A DNA stretch of 64,000 nucleotides from Membranipora membranacea. Lineage: Eukaryota; Bryozoa; Gymnolaemata; Cheilostomatida; Membraniporidae. The notes under the pieces were generated by a model that ran no database searches, was not told the DNA's origin, and saw only the letters and a program-made list of their open reading frames with translations. Location: the NCBI GenBank assembly GCA_914767715.1, contig OU612066.1, positions 30,604,283 to 30,668,282 on the forward strand, in the 5' to 3' direction. The stretch's first letter is position 1; every line of letters begins with the position of its first letter. The translations under genes were made by a program, and so were the position numbers. Of the stretch, positions 26,301 to 34,857 are shown piece by piece.

Positions 26301-29300
26301 AAATGTATATGTCCATGATTCTTTGATGAACAAAATACCATCAGCATATGTTTGTGTCCATATACATTTGAGCAGGGTGGGTTGATGAATGTCTGAAATT
26401 TCTGCACAAATCAACGACGTAAATCGATATCACTGCTATGAGTAAGAATTTTTTGAGCTTAGAGACACTAAAAATGTGAAAGGGATGCTCAAACTGTAGT
26501 ATCAGGAATTATATGACGCCCGCCAACTAACGCAAACTGGTGGAGTACCACACAATCCTTATAAAAAGCTGTCTCATCTCTCAGACTATAGCGATTCTGA
26601 CTTTAGTCTGAGCCTTTGTTTGAGCAGGTAAATATCACATTCATGTTCACCACTTCTACTATTTACAGTGCTGTCACAGTCTCTAGCAGTACCGATAGCA
26701 GGTGACACATCACCATTCCTTGTACCCACTAACTATGAAAGTACTATGACACCTGTACAAGAGACTGTCATAGACGCTTATAACTGTCTGTGTCAGGTGA
26801 GATTATAAGTAACTCTATAGTTGTGTATAAATAGCCTTGTCACACATGTCAAGGCTATTGTATGAAGCATGTGCAAAGAACAGAGAGCCAAATAACCATT
26901 AGGTTGCTGTAAGGAGTGTCACAATGCATTAGAATTCGTCTCCATTACTTGGGAGTTCTCTTATTCAGCTGCGTCGTAGGGACATGCCACATTACACTCG
27001 CATTTGAAAATATCTATTACGGAACATCTGTGGCCCTAATCTAAGAACCAAAAACCAAAGTATCATTCATTTATTTGTACTGATGTGCCATTTCAGAAAA
27101 TCATTTAAGAAAGCGATTCTTCAAGATCAAGCGCATTATCTGGTAAATTATTTTCTCAAGTGTACTGTTACTGTACTGTTATGTGCCTAGAATTAACTTT
27201 TTATTGAAGTAATTATTTGATTAGCAATGCATTCTAGTTAGAAAAATCATTATACGTTCCCCTGTACATAGCAAAGTTTCACAAAAAAGCAAACTCATAT
27301 TTACTTAAATATATACTCATATTTCAGAGCGTATCACACATAAACTCTTCAGAGAAACTCTACCCAAAGTTAGTCCAGCATTTAATACGATGCAGTGAAT
27401 TAGCCACTAAACCTCCTTCATACGGTAACTTAGAGGTCAAACCCCCAAACAGTGTGCGAGGCATGGCGGTGAGTAAAAGTATTATCACAGTAAACTGTCA
27501 CCTCAAAATTTAAGAAGAATGAGGCCTTTTTTAAGCAATTCAATATTTTGGGGAAAGGCATAGACTTAATAATAATTATCAATTAATTATTAAGTCTATG
27601 GGGAAATGAGACTTTTCTTAAATGGTAAAAGCCTGATGAATATCTGTTTTATAGGTCAATTTCCTAACGCTCATGGATAACTTATAGCAATATTAAAAAT
27701 ATCGATCAAAATCGACCTTTTCTTTTCTGTATGTAGACTGGGTACATAGCGTTTTTTTCTGTATGTAGACTGGGTACATAGCGTCAGAAATGACAGAATT
27801 TTCTGAGAAGTGTATGTCTATGGCTACTGATGTATACTGTACAGTCTCAACTCTGGAGTCTATCGTACACGAAGAGACACTGAAAACTATCGTTCATGTA
27901 AGTCGTCTTCATATTATTGTTCATTCTGAATAGATGCAAAGCTGATAGCAGTCTGGGTAAATGGAAATATGCGTAGTGAAAAAATATCATCAATATAGGG
28001 CATTTCATATATTGTCTGTTACAGCTAGTAGATATGTTGAACAGCATGCTTTCCAAAAATGTACCATGTATGCAAATCAATGAGATCAATTTTTGGTTAA
28101 TACGCGGTCTCTATGACCTAGTATTTTAGTGGTTCATATAACATACATCTCATGCGCTCAATCTCATTCTTCAATATGGAGACCTCTGTGTGAAGCTGAA
28201 GGTTTTCCTGCTCCAGGTAGACAACTCTCAATGCTATTTGCTCCTCTTTCAAACGCCTAGAATCCCTAGATCTCTTTGCTGATTCGTTGTTACGTCTTCG
28301 CTTCTCCCAATATGCCCCATCATAATGTCTATCCGTGAGGCTCATATTTGTATAGCAGTTACTCGCCCTTTGGTCTGTGGATGTAATGTTGGTACATGAA
28401 TCCACTATGTCATTCGTGGTTGTTTCCATAGTTTTCTCTATAGTTTTCTCAGTCTTGATAGATGGTTTTTTCCCATCCTGTTGATTGCAATGCTGGTTTT
28501 GGCGATGCAGATTATGCATATCGTTGTTGTTGCTGTCACTGCTGTTGTTGTTGTTGCTATTTTTGTTTGTTTCTTTGTCGCTGGATTGGCCGAATAATTC
28601 TGTATACAGATCTGCATTCATCATTACTCCTCCATAACAATTCTAGATAAAATAATATTGAGAGTATTAAAACTCATTTATCTCGCTAAAAAAAGAAATA
28701 CCAAAAGATCTTTTGGCAGTCATCTAAGTTCTTTACCAAAGCACTGACATTGACACAAACTTCATGTTATCTATTGGTGGAAATACCCGAGAGGTGTATT
28801 ATACACAATGTTGGTCTTTTCGCAAAAATGTTGTAAATTCATGGTTATATAAACTCCCACCAAAGCTAGCTAATATTGGTGCTAGCTAACATTGTCTCAC
28901 AACTTTCCAGCCAAATTAAATTCTAGCTGATATTATCTCTATTATCTAGAATATTACCTGAGTTGACATTCTATCTCCTTAAGCTCACACCAGGTCACTG
29001 ATCAGAATTCAAATGAAAAATAAATTTACCGAGCAGTAAAATATAAAAACACCGGTACTACCCCGGTCTTACATCAAGGGCCCTCATTGTGGTGGTGCAT
29101 TGTTTTTAAGCCGTAACCTGTGAAAACTTAAACTCAGACAAGCTTACCGATATTTAGTCCATGTTACAAGCCACCTTCTCTGTAAATCTGACACATCCTT
29201 TTAGTACAAGATCTTTACCGAAGATACTTACAAACCATCAGAGCAACCCTCCGTTGTCCAATCTTACGTCATACCGTTACAGGTGTATAATTTGTTTCCA

Positions 29301-31153
29301 TTGGTAACCGATTTACCTGTTGTTTAATTGCTCTGGGCTAAGCATACTGGCTGAGTGTTACAGTTATGCTATTCTCTCTTAGGCGCTCAGCTGGCTTGTG
29401 ATACTTTCGTATTACCATGAGGCAGTGATTCACAACTAAGCTTTTTCCCCACCCTGTAATCATAGCGCTGTGCATATTATAGGTTAATAATTAGTGGGAA
29501 TCATATTCGTATCGCAATGGGTCGTAATATTTGTTTTCTATTGCTTGTTTTTAGAGCCTAAACCTTCCTCTTGGTGCTAAATACTCATGCATTTCGTCTA
29601 GTACTTGGAAATTGGCAATCAAGTGTCTTCTGAAATGTGTCAAAACTGGCCTACCAGTGGCACGCTCAAAAGGTAAACCATCAAACGTTAAAATTCCGAA
29701 TGTAATCTTCGAGGAAATTGTAACATTTAATTCTATTGATCAAAATGATTTCAATTGTTATTATCTTGCTCTATCTGTACCTTTTCTAGTTTAATTTAAT
29801 TTTTACCATAGATGATCAGATGATCATAGTTTTTTTCGATGAACTAAAATATATTGCTGATATCTTCTATAATACATGGTGTATATCTTCATTTTTCAGA
29901 CAAGCAGATTTCCAAAGATCTATGGCCAGCCCTTTGTAAAGTATTAGGTGATTTTCTTTTTCCCAAGACGTAAGTTCACTCTGCCAATAAGATACATCCT
30001 ATGCCTGATTACAACAAAATGGATATCAGTGTGATTGAGCTACGTACCATAGATGTATAGCTGTGCACCTTTAGCTGAATGAATCAGTGTATAATTTCCC
30101 CCTATATAAAACCTTCTTGATCCAGAGGACAGCTGTAGCTGTTATTATGTTGACACCTTTGTTTCCAGCGGTGACCTGTTATTTCTTGGTTAGTGATGAC
30201 CTCTTATTTTGTTTTATTGACAGGGCTGCTAATTCCGACCAGCCGCTGTCCGAGTTTAAAGATGATGAACAACTCGACTGTCAGGTAAGATATCAGATTT
30301 TGTATGCCTGGGGGGTCTTTCAATTAAAAACAGCCAATGTCTGCTAGGGTCTCGCTCCCAAATCTCTCACTCATTGATTGAACTATATACATATTGAGTG
30401 AGCGATTTGGTCTAATTGAAAGACCAAGTAAGCGAAAATTATGTGCAATGTGATAGTGATAATTCGCTTTATAAAGTATCACTCAGACTATTATTGAAAC
30501 CCCCCCCCCCACATCTGAAACCTAGTCTATTCGGAGCTGTCTGCCACATTGGTACTGTATATATCAGTAGTATTGGGTTTAAATCTCACCAGCAAAGTGT
30601 TTACACAAATAAGGCCTGCCCTTAGATAATTGGGTGTAAATGATTGTTGAAACCTTATTTAAATGCTGAGGAGTTATTGTTATTACTTTGCTTCACATTG
30701 TGCTTTGCTGACTCACATAATCATCAGAGTATCATGAGTGCTGATACACTATATAGATATTACTCATTCTATGCAGGCATCAGATCTCAGCCACTTAAAC
30801 TGGGAAAATTAGACTGATCCTGAAGTTTTTTTATTATCATGAAAGCTGGAAGCTTTAGCTGTGCTATCCAGTTGGAGGCAGCAGTTAAAAGAAGACAGAA
30901 ACCAAAGATGAGCTTGCTTCTGTTTATGCTTTTGTTTATTTGATTTTAGTTGGTTGATATGGTGCGGACAGAAATTTTACCACATAGCTCAGAGCTTCCA
31001 CAAGATTTTGTTACTTCCCTGGTGCAGCTTTTAAATAAGGGATCTATTCATTCACAGACTAACAGCAGTAAGTCTTATTGCTGCTGACGTAATTATTAAT
31101 ACTAATACTAATACTAATACTAATACTAATACTAATACTAATACTAATACTAA

Positions 31154-31194
<41 letters not shown>

Positions 31195-33173
31195 ATACTA
31201 ATACTAATACTAACACTTTTACTAATACCTTTACTAATACTTTTACTAATACCTTTACTAATATAACGTATAAGTAAGTAAGTATTATTGCTGTTGATGT
31301 ACTAATATGTATATATACATTGCCAATCTAGTTGTAACAGGGTATAACATATAATAACACCATGCTTATATAACATGGTATATGTTGCAATATATCCAAA
31401 TGCACTTGTGGAATATGCTATGTTGTGAAGGGACTGTTCTATTAAATTAACACCAGGTGTTTGGGCTCTTTAGTTGTGCCAATAAACAACTTAGCTTGGA
31501 AAAACTAGTTCATTTGGATGTGTCTGACATATAATTTATCCTTTCCAAACAATTAATGGTATTAATTCTGTCTGTTACTTTGTTTCCGCTTGCTTCGGCT
31601 TCAGTGTACTGATAAACATATTGTAAATTGGAAATGCTGTTGACCATGTTACTTTTTGTGCTCTAGATGTCATGTTTATTGTTGAGATTTCACTTTTTCT
31701 AAGTCTTCTTACTCTAATTAAATAAAGGATTGATCCAGACTATGCGTTAAAGATGAGATAACATTTGCTGGATTTCTTCTCATTTTAGATACAGTGGTGA
31801 GCGGTAAGGTACGACACGCGTTCACACAGAAATGTTTTGAGACGTTACTGCAGTTCTCGTTTGTCAGCAGTGAGGGGGGAGATAATTCCACGACTATAAG
31901 TTCCGCTGCCGCTAAGTCATCACCTGGCGGAGAGTCAGCACCTGTTAGTCAGATGGCAGTGAGGACGCTGCTTACTAGATGTAGTACTATCATCAATAAA
32001 TATAACAGTGACGTCGAGCTAACTCGTAACGTGCCTCCTCCTAGGTGTGTATGTGTGAGACTAGCCTGCCATGACAAGCTTTGTTTGTGTGTCCCCACAG
32101 CTTGTCGGGACAGGTGAATGTTAGACCTGAGATCAATACAGAGACAAGGACTAATAATCTATTATCTCTGATCAAATTCATATGTCAAGAAGTCCAAAAC
32201 TCGATTTATTTATGACAATGCTAGAGAGTTCAACTAAATCGTTCTTAGCAGATCTCAAAGTGTGTTGATTTATTGGTCATTTTTGGATGGCCACCAATTA
32301 CTTATTGTTTCTGGTTCAGAGAGAGATTAATATCATCTATTGTTTCAAAGTTATAAAGATCATGTTTGGTACTCCAGTGTTGAGATTGTGTTGATAATGT
32401 GGTTTGTTTTAGAAGTCAGGTGAATGAAGTAGTTTCAGCAATACAGACGGCTACCACTCTCATAAACTCTCTCAAAAACATGTCCTCCAAACCAGGTAAG
32501 TACTAAAAGCTACCACCCTCATAAACATATTTCCTCAAAACCAGGTGAATATATTGTGTTCAAAAATTAGCCTCAGGCCATAATAAGGATGCTTTCAATT
32601 GGAAAGTAACTACTGTCAGATGGATACACAAAAGTGTCTCTGATTGGTCAACAAAACAGCAGTGTCTCTGATTGGTCAACAAAACAGCAATATCATTAAG
32701 TTTACTGTAATGTCATGGAACTGCTACTTTTTGTGGAAATAAAATTGTTTGACTGTTCAAGTTTATTGGATCTGACAATATTATAGACCAATCAGAGTAT
32801 TTCCCTAGTTTTCCCTACTATTCTGTAAGGCCATCATGCAACTGTCATGAGTTGGCATTTATCCATCAAATCATAACACTGCCCTTTCCAGTTGTGATCA
32901 CCGGTATACACTTGTAGTTCTTGGCATCAGTTCGATGTATGGTGGTCCCTGCATAATATAAGTGGTGGATTTTAGCATCAAGTCAATGTCTCTGTACATG
33001 TTACAGTCGATGATGATATATGGAAGGAGATAATCAGCTTATATCCCAGTCTTGTGAAATGTGTTCATTCTAATTCGGAGCCGGTGCTAACGGAGCTACA
33101 GAAAGTCTTACTAGCCTATACAGATATGCTAAGTATACCCAAACCCTCCTCCTCTATGGCTAACGGGACGTGA
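2312..33173 (+). CDS. MON2: MON2 homologue (Arf-GEF-like Golgi/endosome trafficking regulator), 33 exons
   Basis: Complete MON2-family gene: a large cytosolic scaffold related to BIG/GBF Arf-GEFs but lacking Sec7, working at the trans-Golgi and endosomes. The N-terminus (KKKHPPVKE) and motifs such as [40 protein letters not shown] and [10 protein letters not shown] follow vertebrate MON2 end to end. Exons: 2312-2425, 2835-2898, 3416-3543, 4627-4758, 5180-5312, 5979-6079, 6525-6650, 7377-7571, 8025-8149, 8491-8775, 9592-9831, 10376-10536, 10952-11145, 11903-12007, 12399-12553, 13048-13237, 19409-19519, 19797-19972, 20258-20420, 22113-22355, 22702-22897, 24262-24497, 24751-24919, 26669-26796, 27328-27468, 27769-27897, 29555-29672, 29900-29969, 30224-30284, 30950-31067, 31789-32044, 32413-32495, 33007-33173. 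They sum to 5013 nt: 1670 aa, close to the human ~1717. Every junction is GT-AG and phase-consistent. DCB/HUS-like N-terminal and Mon2 C-terminal regions are expected from the family. Introns 16 and 26 host antisense genes. Confidence 0.97.
4377..4421. mobile_element. family A palindrome, 7-bp TSD 5/7
   Basis: The 31-bp inverted repeat at 4384-4414 has 12-bp arms starting CAAGGAGTAACA and ending TGTTACTCCTTG. Flanks GGTTCGG (4377-4383) and GTTGCGG (4415-4421) match at 5 of 7 positions. It lies in MON2 intron 3. Arms resemble those at 7137-7164 and 48950-48972. Confidence 0.55.
7130..7171. mobile_element. family A palindrome, 7-bp TSD perfect
   Basis: The 28-bp near-perfect palindrome at 7137-7164 begins CAAAGAGTAAAAG and ends CTTTTACTCCTTG. 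It is flanked by identical ATACAAC at 7130-7136 and 7165-7171. It lies in MON2 intron 7, about 100 bp from a second copy. Confidence 0.7.
7266..7312. mobile_element. family A palindrome, 7-bp TSD perfect
   Basis: The 33-bp inverted repeat at 7273-7305 begins CAAGGATTTCAAGGA and ends TCTTGAAATCCTTG. It is flanked by identical GTTAAAA at 7266-7272 and 7306-7312. It lies in MON2 intron 7. This is the longest copy with an exact target duplication. Confidence 0.7.
8369..8439. repeat. 9-bp minisatellite (ATACCATGT)n
   Basis: About eight tandem copies of a 9-bp unit (ATACCATGT) with one CAATG variant. The array ends about 50 bp before MON2 exon 10. The unit contains GTATAC, so the array is partly self-complementary. 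Confidence 0.9.
8831..8986. mobile_element. family B foldback element with perfect 9-bp TSD
   Basis: The 138-bp element (8840-8977) is almost entirely one inverted repeat: two ~64-bp arms, beginning TAGTTTAAGCGCTTAAAC and ending GAGCTTAAAC in reverse-complement form, with about three mismatches and a 10-bp loop (8904-8913). It is flanked by identical GGCAAAAAC at 8831-8839 and 8978-8986. It is non-coding and lies in MON2 intron 10. A 9-bp duplication suits Mutator-like transposases, but this assignment is inference. Confidence 0.85.
9264..9399. mobile_element. family B foldback element, 9-bp TSD 8/9
   Basis: The 118-bp foldback (9273-9390) has arms of about 56 bp, starting TAGTCTAAGTGCTCAGAC and ending GTCTGAGCACTTAGACTA. 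The flanks AATAATCCT (9264-9272) and AATGATCCT (9391-9399) differ at one base. The termini are related to the element at 8840-8977, in the same MON2 intron. Confidence 0.83.
10309..10331. repeat. (AT)n microsatellite
   Basis: Short AT dinucleotide run in MON2 intron 11. Confidence 0.85.
12723..12747. repeat. 25-bp palindrome in MON2 intron 15
   Basis: Ten-base arms AGTTCAGGTC/GACCTGAACT surround a 5-base loop. The adjacent 8-mers CCAACCTT and CAAGCCTT match at 6 of 8 positions, hinting at another micro-insertion. Its ends are AG/CT rather than CA/TG, so I do not place it in family A. Confidence 0.5.
13285..13475. repeat. degenerate short-period repeat rich in GTTACA
   Basis: Many imperfect copies of TTACA or GTTACAATG at irregular spacing occur just after exon 16 donor in MON2 intron 16. 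It looks like an old, decayed minisatellite. The ORF through it is not a gene. Confidence 0.6.
14364..14369 (-). terminator. possible polyadenylation signal of the nested GPCR
   Basis: AATAAA on the minus strand about 245 bases after the GPCR stop codon. Other TTTATT copies lie further on, so the site is only a candidate. Confidence 0.4.
14613..18402 (-). CDS. rhodopsin-family peptide-type GPCR nested in MON2 intron 16, 3 exons
   Basis: Seven-transmembrane receptor read antisense to MON2. Coding exons: 17689-18402, 16102-16516 and 14613-14743. Donors and acceptors are GT-AG, phases match, and total length is 419 aa. Exon 1 carries TM1-TM5, with TM1 [20 protein letters not shown] followed by ILTRKKM, and a TM3 end ATFRCIYI where DRY normally sits. 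Exon 2 carries TM6 and TM7; NSSVNFIMY replaces the usual NPxxY, followed by SQRFRDTF. Exon 3 supplies a polar cytoplasmic tail ending ALDTAET. The TM1 and TM7 signatures resemble FMRFamide/myosuppressin/sex-peptide-receptor-like GPCRs; the ligand is unknown. I start at the ATG at 18402, since the codon before it is TTG. If the exon 2 donor is not used, translation ends at 16091. A splice-acceptor-like site at about 18456 may begin the exon with a 5' UTR. Confidence 0.92.
14991..15094. repeat. imperfect inverted repeat with CCCAYAATGCA / TGGGAATTCCAG arms
   Basis: The left arm (about 14992-15028) contains CATTCCCACAATGCA and CTGGAATTCCCA. The right arm (about 15069-15094) contains TGGGAATTCCAG and TGCATTATGGG, its reverse complement. 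It lies in the GPCR's second intron. A similar, tighter copy is at 33841-33903; partial relatives occur at about 15175 and 43680. Confidence 0.65.
20421..22112. other. MON2 intron 19
   Basis: 1.7 kb with no gene or clear repeat that I can support. ORFs of 60-101 codons here show no recognisable family and no splice-consistent extension. Confidence 0.7.
22922..22961. repeat. heptamer repeat (GTAATAG)n next to a splice donor
   Basis: Five and a half tandem GTAATAG units start 25 bases inside MON2 intron 21. Each junction reads AG-GTAATA, resembling a 5' splice site. Confidence 0.9.
22962..24261. other. remainder of MON2 intron 21
   Basis: No gene seen. It contains a 13-base G run at about 23432-23444. 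Confidence 0.65.
24920..26668. other. MON2 intron 23
   Basis: 1.7 kb without a recognisable gene, RNA or clear repeat. Confidence 0.65.
27559..27600. repeat. 42-bp palindrome, possible family A copy
   Basis: Inverted repeat starting CATAGACTTAAT and ending ATTAAGTCTATG in MON2 intron 25. Neighbouring GGGAAAG and GGGAAAT match 6/7 if one extra G on the left is allowed. The target duplication is therefore uncertain. Confidence 0.45.
27725..27784 (+). repeat. 32-bp tandem duplication of a splice acceptor (MON2 exon 26)
   Basis: The tract TTTTCTGTATGTAG plus the first bases of exon 26 (ACTGGGTACATAGCG) occurs twice, with the AG pairs at 27735-27736 and 27767-27768. The downstream AG gives the frame matching MON2 ([12 protein letters not shown]). 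The upstream AG adds 32 nt, shifts frame and meets TAG soon after. Confidence 0.85.
28118..28624 (-). CDS. bZIP transcription factor (PAR/CES-2-like), nested in MON2 intron 26
   Basis: Single-exon, 168-aa nuclear protein read antisense to MON2. Residues 1-100 are polar and Asn/Ser/Thr-rich without a fold I recognise. From about residue 105 there is a classical basic region, [20 protein letters not shown], followed by [17 protein letters not shown] and a leucine zipper to about residue 162. The basic region with NNxxAKRSRD and the following LKEEQIA resemble PAR-bZIP/CES-2/NFIL3-type factors, which bind DNA as dimers. The start is the first of two adjacent ATG codons. The ORF runs to a stop just after the zipper, so the protein has the usual C-terminal bZIP layout. 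Lack of introns could mean retrocopy origin or simple intron loss. The 5' UTR and promoter must lie within the same MON2 intron. Confidence 0.93.
   Translation of the reverse strand: MMNADLYTELFGQSSDKETNKNSNNNNSSDSNNNDMHNLHRQNQHCNQQDGKKPSIKTEKTIEKTMETTTNDIVDSCTNITSTDQRASNCYTNMSLTDRHYDGAYWEKRRRNNESAKRSRDSRRLKEEQIALRVVYLEQENLQLHTEVSILKNEIERMRCMLYEPLKY
28625..29554. other. MON2 intron 26, upstream part
   Basis: About 0.9 kb between the bZIP start codon and MON2 exon 27. It must contain the bZIP promoter if the gene is transcribed autonomously. I see no further coding signal. Confidence 0.6.
30313..30425. mobile_element. inverted-repeat element (MITE-like) in MON2 intron 29
   Basis: Outer arms GGTCTTTCAATTA (from 30314) and TAATTGAAAGACC (to 30425), with inner arms CCAAATCTCTCACTCA and TGAGTGAGCGATTTGG, form one interrupted inverted repeat of about 112 bp. 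I find no clear target duplication. A related GGTCTTTCAATT occurs near 6187. Confidence 0.65.
31095..31263. repeat. (AATACT)n / (ACT)n microsatellite
   Basis: About 170 bp of AATACT hexamers with an internal ACT triplet run and a CTTTTACTAATAC-type tail, in MON2 intron 30. Confidence 0.92.
32633..32688. repeat. perfect 28-bp tandem duplication
   Basis: The unit beginning AGTGTCTCTGATTGGTCAAC occurs twice with no mismatch (32633-32660 and 32661-32688) in MON2 intron 32. The ATTGGT inside each unit is a CCAAT box on the minus strand, but I claim no function. Confidence 0.9.
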
Positions 33174-33256
33174 TTTAATTAATTCTGATCATTTTGTTTT
33201 TGTTGAATTGGTCTCTCATGTTCCAAAAATGCATTTTTCTTTATTAAGTCTGGCTT

Positions 33257-33262
33257 AATAAA
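33257..33262 (+). terminator. candidate MON2 polyadenylation signal AATAAA
   Basis: The first AATAAA after the MON2 stop codon, about 85 bases downstream. Confidence 0.6.
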
Positions 33263-34857
33263 TGCTATGAACATGGTGATTTTGATTAGGAGTGATTATG
33301 TGGATTGTCTGAAACATTACAGTGGGAAATAACGAACCATAAATGGTACTCACATTCTAAAATCTGGAACAATGAGACTTTAACACTAACATAAGTTTAT
33401 CCATATGTTGCTTGGAGCAGAGGTATTGACATTGAAGTTTGATGTAATGTTTTTTTGGGAGCACGTTGTCTTTTGACGGTGGATCCTCATATTTTCCCCT
33501 CAATCTTAAAATCCTTGTTTCAGATGAGACTGCTGTGATTCCTATAAATTGTTTTAGGATTAATGTTGATTAAAGTTTGTGAATGGGATTCTGTTTTTGT
33601 ATATTGTTTTGTAAGTAAAGACTCAAGGAGCTCTGTAGATTTGTTTTGCATCATCGCGATGCAACATCAAGTTAAATGATTTTTTTTATTATTAATATTT
33701 ATTGTTTATTTTGTAATAAAACAGCTCTGATGCTCAATTTACCAATAAGGCCAGAAATCTTTTTGACCTGTGTAGAGGCAAATCCATACACTTCCAAATC
33801 ACTCAATTCACCGCTCAGGGCGACTGGTTTCCATGCTAGAAACATTCCCATAATGCAACTGTATCCTGGAATTCCCAGAAACTCCTGCATTATGGGATGT
33901 CCTACTGGATGCTATTCAAATTCACACTGACATTGAGACTACACTATCAACGAGTGTATCTCTGATCGTTAGTGTCAATTTATTGTGAGAACTCAACACG
34001 TTTGTGACCCTTATTAATGAAATTGACCGGGTCGTCACATCGCATTCCTCCTGACGGTAGTCATGCTAAATGAATCAATTCACTCTATCGAGAGATATAC
34101 ATGCAATAGTATAACAAGTGATCAGTGTGATTCCAATGTGTTCACCATGTATTTTGTACATGGTGTACACAATGACGATATACCATTGTTCCAGCTGCTT
34201 CTATCCCTTGGTACAGGTAGTACCGCTATTGTGTTGTGTAAAGCACAACGTAAATCCCAATGTGTTGCTGGGCTGGATCATATTATACTACACAGTATAG
34301 TTGTGGAAGTCCTAATTTTACTGAATTTTCTACTTCCTAAGCAGTTTGTTAATTAGCACTTACTGGTGGATTCACTATCTCTGGGAAGCATCACTGAGCT
34401 AAGGAATCCCAGCCGCAACGCAGTCTGGCAAAGAGTGAACTGAAGGTAGGCTCACTGCTAACAGTAACTTTTGAAGTTGAATGATGATTAACTTTTTGAC
34501 AGCGACTTTGGAAAGGCACCAAAACAGTCTATAAAATCTTATTTTGTTCAACTATTACAATCTTTACTCATGCTTAGCCATGGTTATCCCTTGAACAATT
34601 ACGCAAGTGAATGGGTCTGGAACAAAAACCTTGAAGGTCTGTGAATGCTGTTCCCAAATACTTCATGTATGTATGACGGAGACCACCATACAGAAAATTG
34701 TTGATATATCGAAGCAAACTGAAGCTATATAATGGTCAATAGAAGCTTATATTGCTCTTACAGTTTTGATAGTTTTCGGTCTAGAGTTTCAGTATAAAAT
34801 ATGTGGATATGTATTTGAGAAGATGTGAATAATAAGATAATCTTCTCACTTTGTAGA
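33263..34857. other. intergenic DNA between MON2 and the sulfotransferase gene
   Basis: No supported coding gene. It holds the near-palindromic element at 33841-33903. The acceptor-like tract ending TTTGTAG at 34856, right before the sulfotransferase ATG, suggests an upstream non-coding exon. A donor-like GAAG-GTAGGC at about 34445 is a candidate partner. Confidence 0.6.
33841..33903. repeat. imperfect palindrome with CCCATAATGCA arms
   Basis: The left arm CATTCCCATAATGCA and right arm TGCATTATGGGATG flank a central self-complementary CTGGAATTCCCAG. It has the same arm words as the repeat at 14991-15094, so it is a dispersed family. No clear target duplication. Confidence 0.7.

Noticed and set aside
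34063-34356. 97-codon plus-strand ORF between MON2 and the sulfotransferase
   Set aside because: No family features and no splice or promoter support.
34825-34857. Upstream start for the sulfotransferase giving 11 more residues
   Set aside because: The first codon is GTG and the segment spans a likely splice acceptor (TTTGTAG) immediately before ATG 34858.
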